64,000 bases of DNA from Deltaproteobacteria bacterium (GTDB taxonomy: Bacteria; Myxococcota_A; UBA9160; UBA6930). The position numbers were made by a program, and so were the translations under genes. This document shows, piece by piece, positions 35,925-49,840 of this stretch. The stretch lies in the NCBI GenBank assembly GCA_016875395.1, contig VGRF01000013.1, positions 1 to 64,000 on the forward strand. The letters are read 5' to 3'. Under the pieces are notes generated by a model. The model worked only from the letters and a program-made list of their open reading frames with translations, did not search any database and was not told where the DNA came from. The first letter of the stretch is position 1. Every line of letters begins with the position of its first letter.

Positions 35925-37661
35925 TCACACCTGCGCGAGGACTCCCTCTTCTTCGGTTGCGCGCAGCACTTCGTCGATGGAGGTGACGCCGTCCAGCACC
36001 TTGCGTGCGCCGTCGATGCGCAGCGGCTGCATGCCGTGCTCGACGGCGACCTTCTTGATCGTCTTGGCGTCGGTCGACTGTGTGACGTGCGCACGAATCG
36101 CGTCGTCGATGATCATCAGCTCGAAGATGCCGACGCGGCCGTGGTAGCCGGTCTGATGGCAGTGCGCGCAGCCGACCGCCTTGTACGCGGTGACGGGGCG
36201 CGTCGCGCGCACGCCGATCTCGGCGAGCGACTCGGCGGTGGGCGTGTACGGCTCGCGGCAGTGCGTGCACAGCACGCGCACGAGGCGCTGCGCGAGCACC
36301 GCGACGAGCGACGACGCCACGAGGTACGGCTCGACGCCCATGTCGACCAGGCGCGTGATCGAGCTGGGTGCGTCGTTGGTGTGCAGCGTGGAGAACACGA
36401 GGTGGCCCGTGAGCGAGGCCTGAATCGCGATCTCGGCGGTCTCGAGATCGCGAATCTCGCCCACCAGCACGATGTTCGGGTTTTGGCGCAGCACCGCGCG
36501 CAGCGCGTTCGCGAAAGTGAGGCCGACCTTGTTGTTGACCTCGATCTGGCCGACGCCCGGCAGCTGAATCTCGACGGGATCGTCGATCGTGATGATCGCG
36601 CGGTCGTCCGTGTTCACGCGCGCGAGTGCGCCGTAGAGCGTCGTGGTCTTGCCCGAGCCGGTCGGGCCCGTGACGAGCACGATCCCGTTGGGCCGCTTGA
36701 TCAGCTTCTCCCACACCGCGAGTTGCTTCTCGCTGAAGCCGAGGCGCCCGAGGTCGAGCATCTCGGAGGTGCGCGGCAAGAGGCGCAGCACGACGCGCTC
36801 GCCGTGCGTGACGGGCACCGTGCTGAGGCGCACGTCGTAGTCGCGCCCCGCGATCTTGAGGCGGATGCGGCCGTCCTGCGGGATGCGCTTCTCGGCGATG
36901 TCGACGCCGCCGAGGATCTTGATGCGCGACACGATCGACGGCATCAGCGCCTTCGGCAGCGCGCTGACCGGCTCGTACAGCACGTTGTCGCAGCGGAAGC
37001 GCACGCGCAGCGCGCGCTCGAACGGCTCGATGTGGATGTCGCTCGCGCGCTCCTTCACGGCCTGCTGCAAGAGCGAGTCGACGAGACGCACGATCGGCGC
37101 GTCGTCCTCGGACTCGAGCAGGTCCTGCGGCTCGGCGGCGAGCTCGCTCGCGACGGCGGCGAAGTCTTCGTGCGCTTCGTCGACGATCGCGTCGATCGAG
37201 CCGGTGCCGCGGTCGTAGACCTGGTTGATCGTGGCGAGCACTTTGCTCTTGGGCGCGAGCTCGGCCTCGACCTCGGCGCCGTCGAAGAGCAGGCGCAGAT
37301 CGTCGAGCGAACCCGTGTCGAAGGGGTCGGAGATGGCGACGCGCACGCCGGTTTCGGTGCGCGCGAGCGGCACGAGCCAGTGCGCCTTCGCGAACGCGAT
37401 CGGGACGCGGGCGACCAGCTCGCTGTCGACCTCGCTCGCGCGCAGCTCGGCGTGCACGCCCATGCCGAACTGCGCCCCTAACACCTGCAGCACCTCGTCC
37501 TCGCGCAGGTGCCCGAGCTCGAGGATCGCGTCGGTGAGGCGGCCGCCTTTCTCGCGCTGGTGGCGCGCCGCCTCCTCGAGCTGCTCGAGGCGCAGCCGCG
37601 TCGAGCGCAGCAGCGTCTCGCGCAGCGCGAGCCGCTCGCCGCCCGTGCCGGCGGCGCTCAC
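35925..37661 (-). CDS. gspE: Type II secretion system ATPase E
   Basis: A 578-residue secretion ATPase. It has an N-terminal MshEN-like region (about 20-150), the NTD segment ASDIHIEPFERALRVRFRCD, Walker A GPTGSGKT at 332-339, a Walker B region ending LVGEIRDLETAEIA and a His box (FSTLHTNDAPSSI). A zinc-type tetracysteine is present (CTHC ... CAHC). The Asp box reads DDPVEIQ where EDPVE is usual, a conservative change. It powers pseudopilus extension. The GTG start overlaps the gspD stop (GTGA). Confidence 0.96.
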   Translation of the reverse strand: MSAAGTGGERLALRETLLRSTRLRLEQLEEAARHQREKGGRLTDAILELGHLREDEVLQVLGAQFGMGVHAELRASEVDSELVARVPIAFAKAHWLVPLARTETGVRVAISDPFDTGSLDDLRLLFDGAEVEAELAPKSKVLATINQVYDRGTGSIDAIVDEAHEDFAAVASELAAEPQDLLESEDDAPIVRLVDSLLQQAVKERASDIHIEPFERALRVRFRCDNVLYEPVSALPKALMPSIVSRIKILGGVDIAEKRIPQDGRIRLKIAGRDYDVRLSTVPVTHGERVVLRLLPRTSEMLDLGRLGFSEKQLAVWEKLIKRPNGIVLVTGPTGSGKTTTLYGALARVNTDDRAIITIDDPVEIQLPGVGQIEVNNKVGLTFANALRAVLRQNPNIVLVGEIRDLETAEIAIQASLTGHLVFSTLHTNDAPSSITRLVDMGVEPYLVASSLVAVLAQRLVRVLCTHCREPYTPTAESLAEIGVRATRPVTAYKAVGCAHCHQTGYHGRVGIFELMIIDDAIRAHVTQSTDAKTIKKVAVEHGMQPLRIDGARKVLDGVTSIDEVLRATEEEGVLAQV

Positions 37662-40129
37662 GGCGCGTTCTCGCGCACGAGCATCACCTTCGGCGAGAGC
37701 TCGAACGGCTCGGCGAGCGCGGCGGCCTTGTCCTCGGCGGCGTCGACGTCGTCGAAGGGCCCAACGTAGATCTCGTAGAGCACCGTGCCGGACTTGCCTT
37801 CCGTTCGCAGCGTGCCGTCGTGCCCGGCGTCGATCAGCTGCTGCAGCTTCGACATCGCCGCGACTTCGTCACCGTAGGTGGCGGCGAGCACTTCGTAGCG
37901 CGTGCTCGGCTTCGCCCCGTTCGCCGCATCCATGCCCTCCGCAGCCGCGCGTTCTTCGCGCGACTTCGCGTCCAGCTCGCTCAGCTGCTCGACGGGGTAG
38001 GCCTCGCGGTGCGAGCGCAGCGCGCTTCGCACCGGATTCGAGCCTGAGTAGTCCGGCACGGGCTTGCCTTGCCGAGTGGCCTCCTCCGCGAGCCGGTCCG
38101 CTTCCTTCCGCTCGCGTCGCGAGAGCTGGAGGTTGTCTTCCGAGCTCTGCCAGAACTCCTCGCGCTTGCGGATCGTTTCGCCGGCGTGGTCGCCGTGAGT
38201 TCGGATGATGTGCGGCGTGAGGAAGATCAGCAGGTTCGTCTTGACGATGTCATCGCTCGTCGACTTGAAGAGCCAACCGAGCAGCGGGATGTCGCCGAGC
38301 CACGGGACCTTGCTCTCGTCCTGCGTGTTGGTCTCGTCGATCAGGCCGCCGATCACGACCGTCTCGCCGTCTGAGACCACCACCGAGTTCTCGACCTTGC
38401 GGTTCGTGAGCGTTGGGCCGACTTCGTTTTCGATCGTGGCGCTGCCGAACTGCGAAGAGGTGACGCCTGTGATCTCCTGGAACAGCTTGAGCCGAAGCGT
38501 CTCGCCCTCCGAGATCTGCGGCGTCACGCGCAGGGTCACGCCGATGTCGAGGCGCTCGACGTTCACGCTCGAAGCGAGGCCGGGATTGCTCTGGCCCTGC
38601 GCCGACTCGATGCGGCTCGTGATGATCGGGATGTTCGAGCCGACCTTGATCTCGGCCTGCTCGTTGTCGAGCGTCAGGATGTGAGGCGCCGACAGCACGT
38701 TGGTGCCGGTCGTCTTCGCGCTCGCCGTGAGCAGCGCCTGGATCACGGTCTTGCCCGTCTCGATCTGGGCGCCGCCCGCGAACGACTTGCCCGCTGCGGC
38801 TGCGAGGAGCTGCGAGAGGTTTCCCGCGGTTCCGATGTTGCCGCCGGAGAGCGAGCCGACGCCGAAGCTGTCGTTGCCATCGGTGATCGTCGCGAGGCCG
38901 CTGAAGCCGAGGTCGATGCCATCGCTCACGTCGACCTCGAGGATCAGCGCCTCGACCAGCACCTGAGGGCGCGGCGTGTCGAGCTTCGCGATCACCTCGG
39001 AGAGCGCGTTGAAGCCTTCGACGCTGCCCTGGATCACGAGCGAGTTCGTGGGCGGATCGGGCGTGACCGAGAGGCCGCCTTCCGCGAGCTCGGTGACCGC
39101 GGCGCGCAAGGGGGCTCCGATCGCCGCGCCCCCGGCGATCGCGACGCCGCCGCCGCTCGGAGCCGCGCTCGCGCCGCCGAGCAGCGTGTTCAGCGTGGTG
39201 CCGAGCTCCTCGGCATCGGCGTGCTTGAGGCGGTACACGTGAATGCGGCCACCGCCTTCGGCCTTCACGTCGAGCCGCGCGATCGCCTCCTTGATCTCCG
39301 CGGTCTTCTGCCGCGAGGAGAGAATCAGCAGCGAGTTCGTGCGCGCGTCGGTGATGATGCGAACGCTCGCGCCGGGGCCCGCGTCGCCGGGCTGCTGCGG
39401 AATGCCGGGCTGGGGCTGAAGGGCGCGGCGCTGGCGTGCGCTCGCCGGCAAGCCGACCCCGCCGCCGGGTGTCGAGACTTCGGCGAAGAAAATCTCGGAG
39501 AGCTGCTGCGCGAGGGTCGTCGCGTCGGCGTGCTTCAGGTGCACGACCGTCAGCTCTTCCTTGTACGTCTCGATGTCGATGTCGCGCAGGATGTCGAGAA
39601 TGCGCCGGATGTTGGTGCCGCTGTCGGTGAGGATGATCGTGTTGGTCGGCGGGTAGGCGACCATCGAGGCGTCTTTGGAGACGAGCGGCTTCAGCGTGTT
39701 CGAGATTTGCTCGGCGTCGATGTACCGCAGCGGGATCAGGCGCGTGATGAAGCGGTCGCTGCTCGGCGTGGTGCCGCGCACCGTCTCGACGTTCGTCTCC
39801 TTCGCCTCGCGCAGCGGGATCACCTTGATCGCGCCGCCGGGCGCCGCGACGGTCGTGAAGCCCTTCACCTGCAGCACGGACTGAAAGACCTCGTAGGCCT
39901 CGTCGATCGTCACGCAGGTCGGCGAGACGATCGTGACGCGCCCGCGCACGCGGTCGTCGTAGATGAAGTTCTTGCCGGTGAAGTTCGACATCGCGTCGAC
40001 GACTTCGTTGATCTCGCGGTCGGGGAAGTTCAGCTGGACCTTGCCGGGCGGGCACTCCTCCTGCGCGAGCGCGGGCGCACAGAAGGCGAGGGCGAGGAGC
40101 GCCGCGAGCGCGCGCGTCGGCGTGAGCAT
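37658..40129 (-). CDS. gspD: Type II secretin D with C-terminal SPOR-like domain
   Basis: An 823-residue outer-membrane secretin. It has a signal peptide (LAALLALAFCAPALAQ), then N0-N3 domains, the secretin core with KTTGTNVLSAPHILTLDN and VPWLGDIPLLGWLF, and an S-domain-like stretch. The last about 70 residues (RYEVLAATYGDEVAAMSKLQ ... VLYEIYVGPFDDVDAAEDKA) look like a SPOR peptidoglycan-binding domain, an unusual addition to a secretin. The start chosen is the ATG at 40129, with GAGGA upstream; an ATG at 40171 overlapping the gspC stop (ATGA) is the alternative. Confidence 0.93.
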   Translation of the reverse strand: MLTPTRALAALLALAFCAPALAQEECPPGKVQLNFPDREINEVVDAMSNFTGKNFIYDDRVRGRVTIVSPTCVTIDEAYEVFQSVLQVKGFTTVAAPGGAIKVIPLREAKETNVETVRGTTPSSDRFITRLIPLRYIDAEQISNTLKPLVSKDASMVAYPPTNTIILTDSGTNIRRILDILRDIDIETYKEELTVVHLKHADATTLAQQLSEIFFAEVSTPGGGVGLPASARQRRALQPQPGIPQQPGDAGPGASVRIITDARTNSLLILSSRQKTAEIKEAIARLDVKAEGGGRIHVYRLKHADAEELGTTLNTLLGGASAAPSGGGVAIAGGAAIGAPLRAAVTELAEGGLSVTPDPPTNSLVIQGSVEGFNALSEVIAKLDTPRPQVLVEALILEVDVSDGIDLGFSGLATITDGNDSFGVGSLSGGNIGTAGNLSQLLAAAAGKSFAGGAQIETGKTVIQALLTASAKTTGTNVLSAPHILTLDNEQAEIKVGSNIPIITSRIESAQGQSNPGLASSVNVERLDIGVTLRVTPQISEGETLRLKLFQEITGVTSSQFGSATIENEVGPTLTNRKVENSVVVSDGETVVIGGLIDETNTQDESKVPWLGDIPLLGWLFKSTSDDIVKTNLLIFLTPHIIRTHGDHAGETIRKREEFWQSSEDNLQLSRRERKEADRLAEEATRQGKPVPDYSGSNPVRSALRSHREAYPVEQLSELDAKSREERAAAEGMDAANGAKPSTRYEVLAATYGDEVAAMSKLQQLIDAGHDGTLRTEGKSGTVLYEIYVGPFDDVDAAEDKAAALAEPFELSPKVMLVRENAP

Positions 40130-40167
40130 GGTCGTGATTCCTCTTCGCACTGCGTTTCCCCGCGCGT

Positions 40168-41064
40168 TCATTGAGCGACGTACTCGAGCTGGCGCACCGC
40201 GCCGTCGCGCCCCGTGACCGTGACGTTGAGCTGCCCGCCCTGCGCGAACTCCTGCAGCAGTCGTTGGCTGTCTTCCGGCGTCGCGACTGTGACGCGGTTC
40301 ACTTCCGTGACCGTGTCGCCGTCCTGAATCCCCGCTTGCGCGAAAATGCTGCCCGGGCGGATCGCGTTCAGCTGCACGCCGACCATCTTGCCTTGGTCGT
40401 AGCGGGGCAGAATCCGCGCCTGCGAGAACAGCGCCGCGGGGTTCGCCGCGGCCGCTTCCATCTGCCCGCGCTCGACCGCGAAGCGGTTCTCCGCGAGCCG
40501 CTGCACCGCGCTGTTCACGGCGCGCCCGCGCGCCTGCACGGGCGGCGCGCTGCTACGCGCCGCGCGCGCGACTCCGCCCGCCGCGCAGGCCGCGAGCGTG
40601 TCGAGCCGTAGCTCCTCGCGCCGGCCCTGGTTCAGCACGACCACGCGGCAGCGCTCGACGCGCTGGAGGGTCACGCTCGAGAACTGGCAGTCGCGGCACA
40701 GCTCCTGGTTCACACGCGCGACGAGGTGCTTGCGGCTCGCTTGGTCCTCGAACACGGCCCACGACTGGTCGCCCGCGGCGAGCGTGGCGCGCAGCTCGAG
40801 CGGAAGGCGCGTCTGCTCGTACTGCTCCGAGGCCGTGACTTCGGCCGGCGCGAGCGTCGAGGCGTTGAACAGGTTGCGATCGATGATCTGCGCGATCTCG
40901 GACCACGGCCGCGCCTGTGGCGGCGGCGCCGGCGCCTTCGCTCCGGCGGTGTCGATCGGCGGAGCCACGATCGCCGCCACGACCTGCGAGACCGCCCAGC
41001 CCAGACACACCACCGCAGCGATCGCGAGCAGCACGTTGGTGGCAGTGATCCAGGGGCGCTTCAT
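40168..41064 (-). CDS. gspC: Type II secretion system protein C
   Basis: A 298-residue bitopic protein with a transmembrane helix (about 10-32), a homology-region domain (about 55-155, with cysteines in CRDCQF) and a C-terminal PDZ-like domain (VGVQLNAIRPGSIFAQAGIQ, DGDTVTEVNRVTV). It connects the inner platform to the secretin encoded next. It is the first gene of the gsp operon. Confidence 0.92.
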   Translation of the reverse strand: MKRPWITATNVLLAIAAVVCLGWAVSQVVAAIVAPPIDTAGAKAPAPPPQARPWSEIAQIIDRNLFNASTLAPAEVTASEQYEQTRLPLELRATLAAGDQSWAVFEDQASRKHLVARVNQELCRDCQFSSVTLQRVERCRVVVLNQGRREELRLDTLAACAAGGVARAARSSAPPVQARGRAVNSAVQRLAENRFAVERGQMEAAAANPAALFSQARILPRYDQGKMVGVQLNAIRPGSIFAQAGIQDGDTVTEVNRVTVATPEDSQRLLQEFAQGGQLNVTVTGRDGAVRQLEYVAQ

Positions 41065-41124
41065 GCGGGCTCTCGGCGGGGACGACGCGGGCCGCGAGGC
41101 CCAAGCAGTGCGTGGAAGCCGGGC

Positions 41125-41130
41125 ACTATA
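41125..41130 (-). promoter_or_regulatory. gspC: Candidate -10 element of the gsp operon
   Basis: On the minus strand GGGTATAGTGCC provides TATAGT, a near-consensus -10 with an extended-type G upstream, about 60 bases before the gspC start. No good -35 is present at 16-18 bases. Confidence 0.4.
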
Positions 41131-41478
41131 CCCGTGGAAAGCGCAGCCAAACCGTGCATCTGCGTGCGCTTCCGCGGACTTTGCCTGCGCTCTGCGGTCG
41201 CCATCCACGCCCCCACGAATCCCGATCCGAACCCGATCGGGGTCGCTTCGTTTTCCGAGCCGCGGCCTCGCGTTGGGGGATCGCTTGCCGCGCGCTGAGC
41301 CTCATCGGCGGCACGCTTCGGGGGATGGAGCGCTGATTCGACTCGCTGGGCACGACCCCGAGGACGGAGTCCGCACTCTTTCGCAGGTGGGCCGCGAGCT
41401 TCCGCGGGCTTTTTCTTTGACACGCCGCGCTCGCGCCCAAGCCTTCGATGAATCGAACCACTGGAGGGCGCCAGAGCC
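41131..41478. other. Divergent intergenic region between gspC and dnaK
   Basis: About 350 bases without a gene I can support. On the plus strand there is a weak hairpin (CCGCG-AGCTTC-CGCGG) followed by GCTTTTTCTTT (about 41392-41418), which looks terminator-like, and directly after it TTGACA (41417-41422), a perfect -35 for dnaK although no good -10 follows at 16-18 bases. There is no CIRCE element and no clear heat-shock sigma-32 site. A purine-rich GGAGG precedes dnaK. Confidence 0.4.
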
Positions 41479-43389
<1,911 letters not shown>

Positions 43390-43414
43390 CGGAGGCTGGG
43401 CCCAACAAATCATC

Positions 43415-45823
<2,409 letters not shown>

Positions 45824-45855
45824 CAAGGGCGAGTCTCGAGCGGAGACGCCCCGTG

Positions 45856-46662
45856 ATGACTGCCCGCCACGCTCTCGCCGCACTCGCCCTCGCGCCGCTG
45901 CTCGGCTGCGTCGGCATGGACACGCACAGCGCCGTCGTCGAGGAGCGCGATCTCTTGAAGACGCGCGCGGCGCAGCTCGAGCAGAGCAACGAGAACCTCG
46001 ACAACGAGCGCGTCGCGCTGATCGAGCAGCTGGAGGTGCTGCGCCAGAACAAGGAGTCCCTCGACGCGAGCGTGGCCGAGCTGGCGGCGCGCAAGGAAGA
46101 GCTCGAGATCGACCTCGCGAAGACGTCGAAGGCGCTCGCGGAGCGCACGCACGAGGTGGACGAGCTGCGCTCGACCTACGACGGGCTCGTGCAGGATCTG
46201 CAGAGCGAGGTGGCTGCGGGCCGCGTGCAGATCGAGCAGATGCGCGACGGTCTGCACGTGAAGCTCGCCCAGGAGATTCTGTTCGCGTCGGGCTCCGCGG
46301 ATCTCTCGCGCGAGGGGCAAGGCGTGCTCAAGAAAGTCGCGGGCCGGCTCGTCGACATCGAGCACCAGATCGAGGTCGCGGGCCACACCGACAACGTGCA
46401 GATCAGCGGGCCGCTCGCGCAGCGTTACCCGACGAACTGGGAGCTGGCTGGCGCGCGCGCCGCAATCGTGGTGCGCCTGCTCGTGAAGCAGGGCGTACCC
46501 GCGGAGCGGCTCGTGGCTGCGTCGTTCGGCGAGACGAAGCCGATCGAGTCGAACAAGACCGCGGAAGGCCGCGCGCACAATCGCCGCATCGACATTCGCT
46601 TGATCCCGCTCGAGAAAAAGGCTCCCGCGCCGGCGGAGCCGGAAGACGCACCCGCCGCGTGA
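45856..46662 (+). CDS. OmpA-family lipoprotein with coiled coil
   Basis: About 268 residues. It has a lipoprotein signal with lipobox LLGC near residue 17, a long coiled coil (about 30-130) and a C-terminal OmpA domain (ILFASGSADLSREGQGVLKK, VAGHTDNVQISG, AEGRAHNRRIDIRLIP) that binds peptidoglycan. It is probably an outer-membrane lipoprotein tethered to the wall. The ATG at 45856 is chosen; a GTG immediately before it (45853) has slightly better Shine-Dalgarno spacing. The stop overlaps the glycerate kinase start as GTGA. Confidence 0.88.
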   Translation: MTARHALAALALAPLLGCVGMDTHSAVVEERDLLKTRAAQLEQSNENLDNERVALIEQLEVLRQNKESLDASVAELAARKEELEIDLAKTSKALAERTHEVDELRSTYDGLVQDLQSEVAAGRVQIEQMRDGLHVKLAQEILFASGSADLSREGQGVLKKVAGRLVDIEHQIEVAGHTDNVQISGPLAQRYPTNWELAGARAAIVVRLLVKQGVPAERLVAASFGETKPIESNKTAEGRAHNRRIDIRLIPLEKKAPAPAEPEDAPAA

Positions 46663-47972
46663 GCGGCGACGCGGCCCGCGCGCTGCTCCGCGAGCTGTTC
46701 GACGCCGCGCTCGCGGCGGTCGCGCCGGGAACCGCGGTCGCACGCGTGATCGAGCACGGTCCGCACTCGCTGCGCGTCGCGGGTCGCGAGCTCGCGCCCG
46801 AGCACTGCTGCGTGCTCGCGGCCGGCAAGGCCTCGCTCGCGATGGCGCGCGCCTGGCACGCGCAGGCCGGGCCGCCGCGCGTGGGTCTCGCAGTCCCGCG
46901 CGAGGCGAGCGAGCTGCCGGCCCCGTGGCGCGTGATCGCGGGGGCGCATCCGCTCCCGAACGAGGCGAGCGCGCTCGCCGGCCGCGCCGCACTCGAGCTC
47001 GCCGCCAGCACGCGCGCGGACGAGACCCTCGTGGTGCTGCTCTCGGGCGGGGCGTCCGCGCTGCTCAGTGCGCCGCTCCCCGGTCTCGCGCTGGCGGACT
47101 TGATCGCGACGACGCAGCTGCTGCTGCGCAGCGGCGCCGAGATCGGCGAGCTGAACTGCGTGCGCAAGCACCTCACCGCCGCGAGCGGCGGACGCATCGC
47201 CGCGGCGACGCGCGCGCGCGAGGTGATCGTGCTCGCGATCTCCGACGTGATCGGCGACGACCTCGCCACGATCGGCTCCGGACCGTGCGCGCCGGATCCC
47301 ACGACGTTCGCGGACGCGACCTCGGTGCTGCGTGAGCGGGGGGTCTGGGATGCGGCGCCGCCGAGCGTTCGGCTGCATCTCGAGCGTGGCGCGCGCGGCG
47401 AAGTGCCCGAGTCGCCGAAGCCAGGCGACGCGACGTTCGCGCGCGTACACCACCACATCCTGGCGTCGAATCGTGACGCGCTCGCGGCAGCCGAGGTCCG
47501 CGCCCGCGCGCGTGGAACCGAGGTGCGCCGCGAGAGCGAGCCGCTTCGCGGCGAGGCGCGCGCTGTCGGTGCGGCGATTGCCCGCCGTGCGCTCGCCCTG
47601 CGCGGCGCGCAGCCGCAGTTGTTACTGGCGGGCGGCGAGACGACCGTCACCGTGCGCGGCGCAGGCCGCGGCGGCCGCTGCCAAGAGCTCGCGCTCGGCG
47701 CAGCGCTCGCGCTCGACGGCGCCCGCGGCGTGACGCTGCTCGCGGCGGGCACCGATGGCAGCGATGGCCCGACCGATGCGGCGGGTGCGTTCGCGGACGG
47801 CGGAACCGTCGCGCGCGGTCGCGCCGCCGGTGTCGAAGCGCGAGGCGCGCTCGCGCGCAACGACGCGTACGACTTCTTCGCGCGGGAAGGCGGTCTCTTT
47901 CGCACGGGCGCGACCGGCACGAACGCGCTCGACATCGTCCTCGCGCTCGTGGAACCCGACTCGGGAGCTTAA
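46659..47972 (+). CDS. Glycerate 2-kinase (MOFRL/DUF4147 family)
   Basis: A 437-residue kinase of the GckA/TtuD type, which phosphorylates D-glycerate to 2-phosphoglycerate. The N-terminal DUF4147 domain has VLAAGKASLAMA, SGGASALLSAPLPGL and RKHLTAASGGRI; the C-terminal MOFRL domain has LLLAGGETTVTVRG and AGTDGSDGPTDAAGAF. Length and motifs are normal. The GTG overlaps the previous stop. Its product would feed lower glycolysis; tpiA, pgk and gap lie 5 kb away. Confidence 0.92.
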   Translation: MSGDAARALLRELFDAALAAVAPGTAVARVIEHGPHSLRVAGRELAPEHCCVLAAGKASLAMARAWHAQAGPPRVGLAVPREASELPAPWRVIAGAHPLPNEASALAGRAALELAASTRADETLVVLLSGGASALLSAPLPGLALADLIATTQLLLRSGAEIGELNCVRKHLTAASGGRIAAATRAREVIVLAISDVIGDDLATIGSGPCAPDPTTFADATSVLRERGVWDAAPPSVRLHLERGARGEVPESPKPGDATFARVHHHILASNRDALAAAEVRARARGTEVRRESEPLRGEARAVGAAIARRALALRGAQPQLLLAGGETTVTVRGAGRGGRCQELALGAALALDGARGVTLLAAGTDGSDGPTDAAGAFADGGTVARGRAAGVEARGALARNDAYDFFAREGGLFRTGATGTNALDIVLALVEPDSGA

Positions 47973-47984
47973 GCTCGCGCGCCC

Positions 47985-49331
47985 ATGTCGGAAGCCCGCT
48001 CCCCCGCGCTGCACACGCGCGCTCTCCGCTTCGCCGTGCTGCTCGGGCTCGTCGCGCAGGCCGCGTGGATCTACGCGCGCTACTGGGTCGACGACCGTGG
48101 CGTCTTGCGCGCGCGCGATGGCGCGATCGCGGACGCGATGCGCCGCTTCGCGGTGCGCTTCGTGCGCATCGCCGTCGCGTACAAGGGCGGTCTGATCAAG
48201 CTCGGCCAAGTCGCGAGCCTGCGCGTCGACGTGCTGCCCGAAGAGGTGAGCGCGGAGCTCGCGAAGCTGCAGGATCGCGTGGACGCGCATCCGCTCGCCG
48301 AGATCCGCGAGCAGATCGAGCGCGAGCTCGGCGGCAAGCTCGAGCAGCACTTCGCGTCGTTCTCGGAGCATGCGATCGCCGCGGCGAGCCTCGGGCAAGT
48401 GCACGAGGCGCGCCTCCCGAGCGGGGAGCGCGTGGCGGTGAAGGTGCTCTACCCGGGCGTGCACAAGTCCGTCGCGGTCGATCTCGCGGCGGCGCGCGTC
48501 GGTCTCTGGCTGTTCGACTTCGTGACCGTCGCCGATCTCGATCAGGTCTACGCGCAGGTGCGCGACTCCATCCGCGGCGAGATGGATTACGTGGCCGAGG
48601 GGCGCGCCGCGGAAGAGGTCGCGCGCAATCTCGCGGCGGACCCCGAGCTCGCGAAGCGCACGCGCGTGCCGCGCATCCATTGGCAGACGACGCGCCGCCG
48701 CGTGCTCACGATGGAGTTCGTGGAGGGCGTGAAGATCAACGACCGCGCGGCGCTCGCAGCGCGCGGCGTCGACCTGCGCGAGGTGGCGACGTGGACTGCG
48801 CGCGCGTTCCTTCATCAGATGTTTCGCGACGGGTTCTTCCACTGCGATCCGCACCCGGGCAACCTCGTCGTCGACGACGAGGGCCGCATCGGCATCCTCG
48901 ATTTCGGCATGCACCAGCGGCTCGACCCTCGCGTGCTCGCGATGCTGCGCGAGAACCTGCTCGCGACGATCGCCCGCGATCCCGTGCGCTACGCGCGCGC
49001 GTTCTTGAACGCGGGAATGATCCGCGGCGACGATCTCGCGACGGTGGAGGAGATCGGGCGCATCTCGTTCGACCCGAAGTACTTCAATCTCACGCCGAAG
49101 GAGCTCGCGCAGATCGACGTGGGCGCCTACGTGCTGCGCATGCGCGCGCAGATGAAGAAGGTGCGCAGCTTCCAGATCCCGGCTGGCCTCGTGCTGTGGG
49201 CGCGCGGGTTCAGCTTGTTATTGGGACTCGCTTCCGAGCTGGCGCCGGGCGTGCGGCCGATGGACGTCGTCGGCCCCTACGTGATCCGTTTCCTCGGAGC
49301 ACCCCCCGCGAAGGCTGCGCGGGCTGGATAG
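47985..49331 (+). CDS. ABC1/AarF/UbiB-family atypical kinase
   Basis: A 448-residue protein-kinase-like ATPase with the family's KxGQ motif (KGGLIKLGQVASLR), the Ala-rich loop AAASLGQVHEA, catalytic-region FFHCDPHPGNLV and metal-binding LDFGMHQRL. In characterised members this family supports ubiquinone synthesis or lipid handling. A hydrophobic segment lies at the N-terminus (about 14-31) instead of the usual C-terminal anchor. No ubi genes are adjacent. Confidence 0.9.
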   Translation: MSEARSPALHTRALRFAVLLGLVAQAAWIYARYWVDDRGVLRARDGAIADAMRRFAVRFVRIAVAYKGGLIKLGQVASLRVDVLPEEVSAELAKLQDRVDAHPLAEIREQIERELGGKLEQHFASFSEHAIAAASLGQVHEARLPSGERVAVKVLYPGVHKSVAVDLAAARVGLWLFDFVTVADLDQVYAQVRDSIRGEMDYVAEGRAAEEVARNLAADPELAKRTRVPRIHWQTTRRRVLTMEFVEGVKINDRAALAARGVDLREVATWTARAFLHQMFRDGFFHCDPHPGNLVVDDEGRIGILDFGMHQRLDPRVLAMLRENLLATIARDPVRYARAFLNAGMIRGDDLATVEEIGRISFDPKYFNLTPKELAQIDVGAYVLRMRAQMKKVRSFQIPAGLVLWARGFSLLLGLASELAPGVRPMDVVGPYVIRFLGAPPAKAARAG

Positions 49332-49356
49332 AATCGGCGCCTTCGAGGAGACCGCG

Positions 49357-49836
49357 ATGCCGATCAGCGCCGACGAGTTCAAGACCGCCCTCGGTCTGCG
49401 CGCGAGCGGCGTGTCGATCGTGACGTCGCGCGCGGGCGACGAGATCCACGGCATGACGATGACGGACTTCGCCGGCGTCTCGCTGAGCCCGCCGCTCGCG
49501 CTGATCTGCGCGGACAAGAACGCGAACACGCTGAAGGTGATCCAAAAGGGCGGCAACTTCGCGATCAACCTGCTCGCGCGCGGGCAGGACGCGCTCAGTA
49601 ACAAGTTCGCGTCGAAGAAGGAGGAGTGGACGCGCTTCCAAGGCCTCGCCTGCGCCAGCGCGGTCACCGGGGCGCCGCTGATCCCCGGCGCCCTCGCGAG
49701 CCTCGACTGCGTCGTGACCGCGCAGCACGACGCGGGCGACCACGTCGTCGTGGTCGGCCAGATCGAGGCCGTCGTGCGCGGCGGCGGCGCCGAGCCGCTG
49801 CTCTACTTCGGCGGCGCCTACAAGGCGCTGGTCTGA
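49357..49836 (+). CDS. Flavin reductase-like FMN-binding protein
   Basis: A 159-residue split-barrel protein of the HpaC/flavin-reductase group (ASGVSIVTSR, HGMTMTDFAGVSLSPPLAL, GNFAINLLARGQ, EPLLYFGGAYKAL). It supplies reduced flavin to two-component monooxygenases in known cases; no oxygenase gene is adjacent. A GAGGAGACC stretch precedes the ATG. Confidence 0.9.
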   Translation: MPISADEFKTALGLRASGVSIVTSRAGDEIHGMTMTDFAGVSLSPPLALICADKNANTLKVIQKGGNFAINLLARGQDALSNKFASKKEEWTRFQGLACASAVTGAPLIPGALASLDCVVTAQHDAGDHVVVVGQIEAVVRGGGAEPLLYFGGAYKALV

Positions 49837-49840
49837 CGTC

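Noticed and set aside
41131-41478. CIRCE or sigma-32 element upstream of dnaK
   Set aside because: No TTAGCACTC-N9-GAGTGCTAA and no CTTGAAA/CCCCAT pair was found; only an isolated TTGACA is seen.
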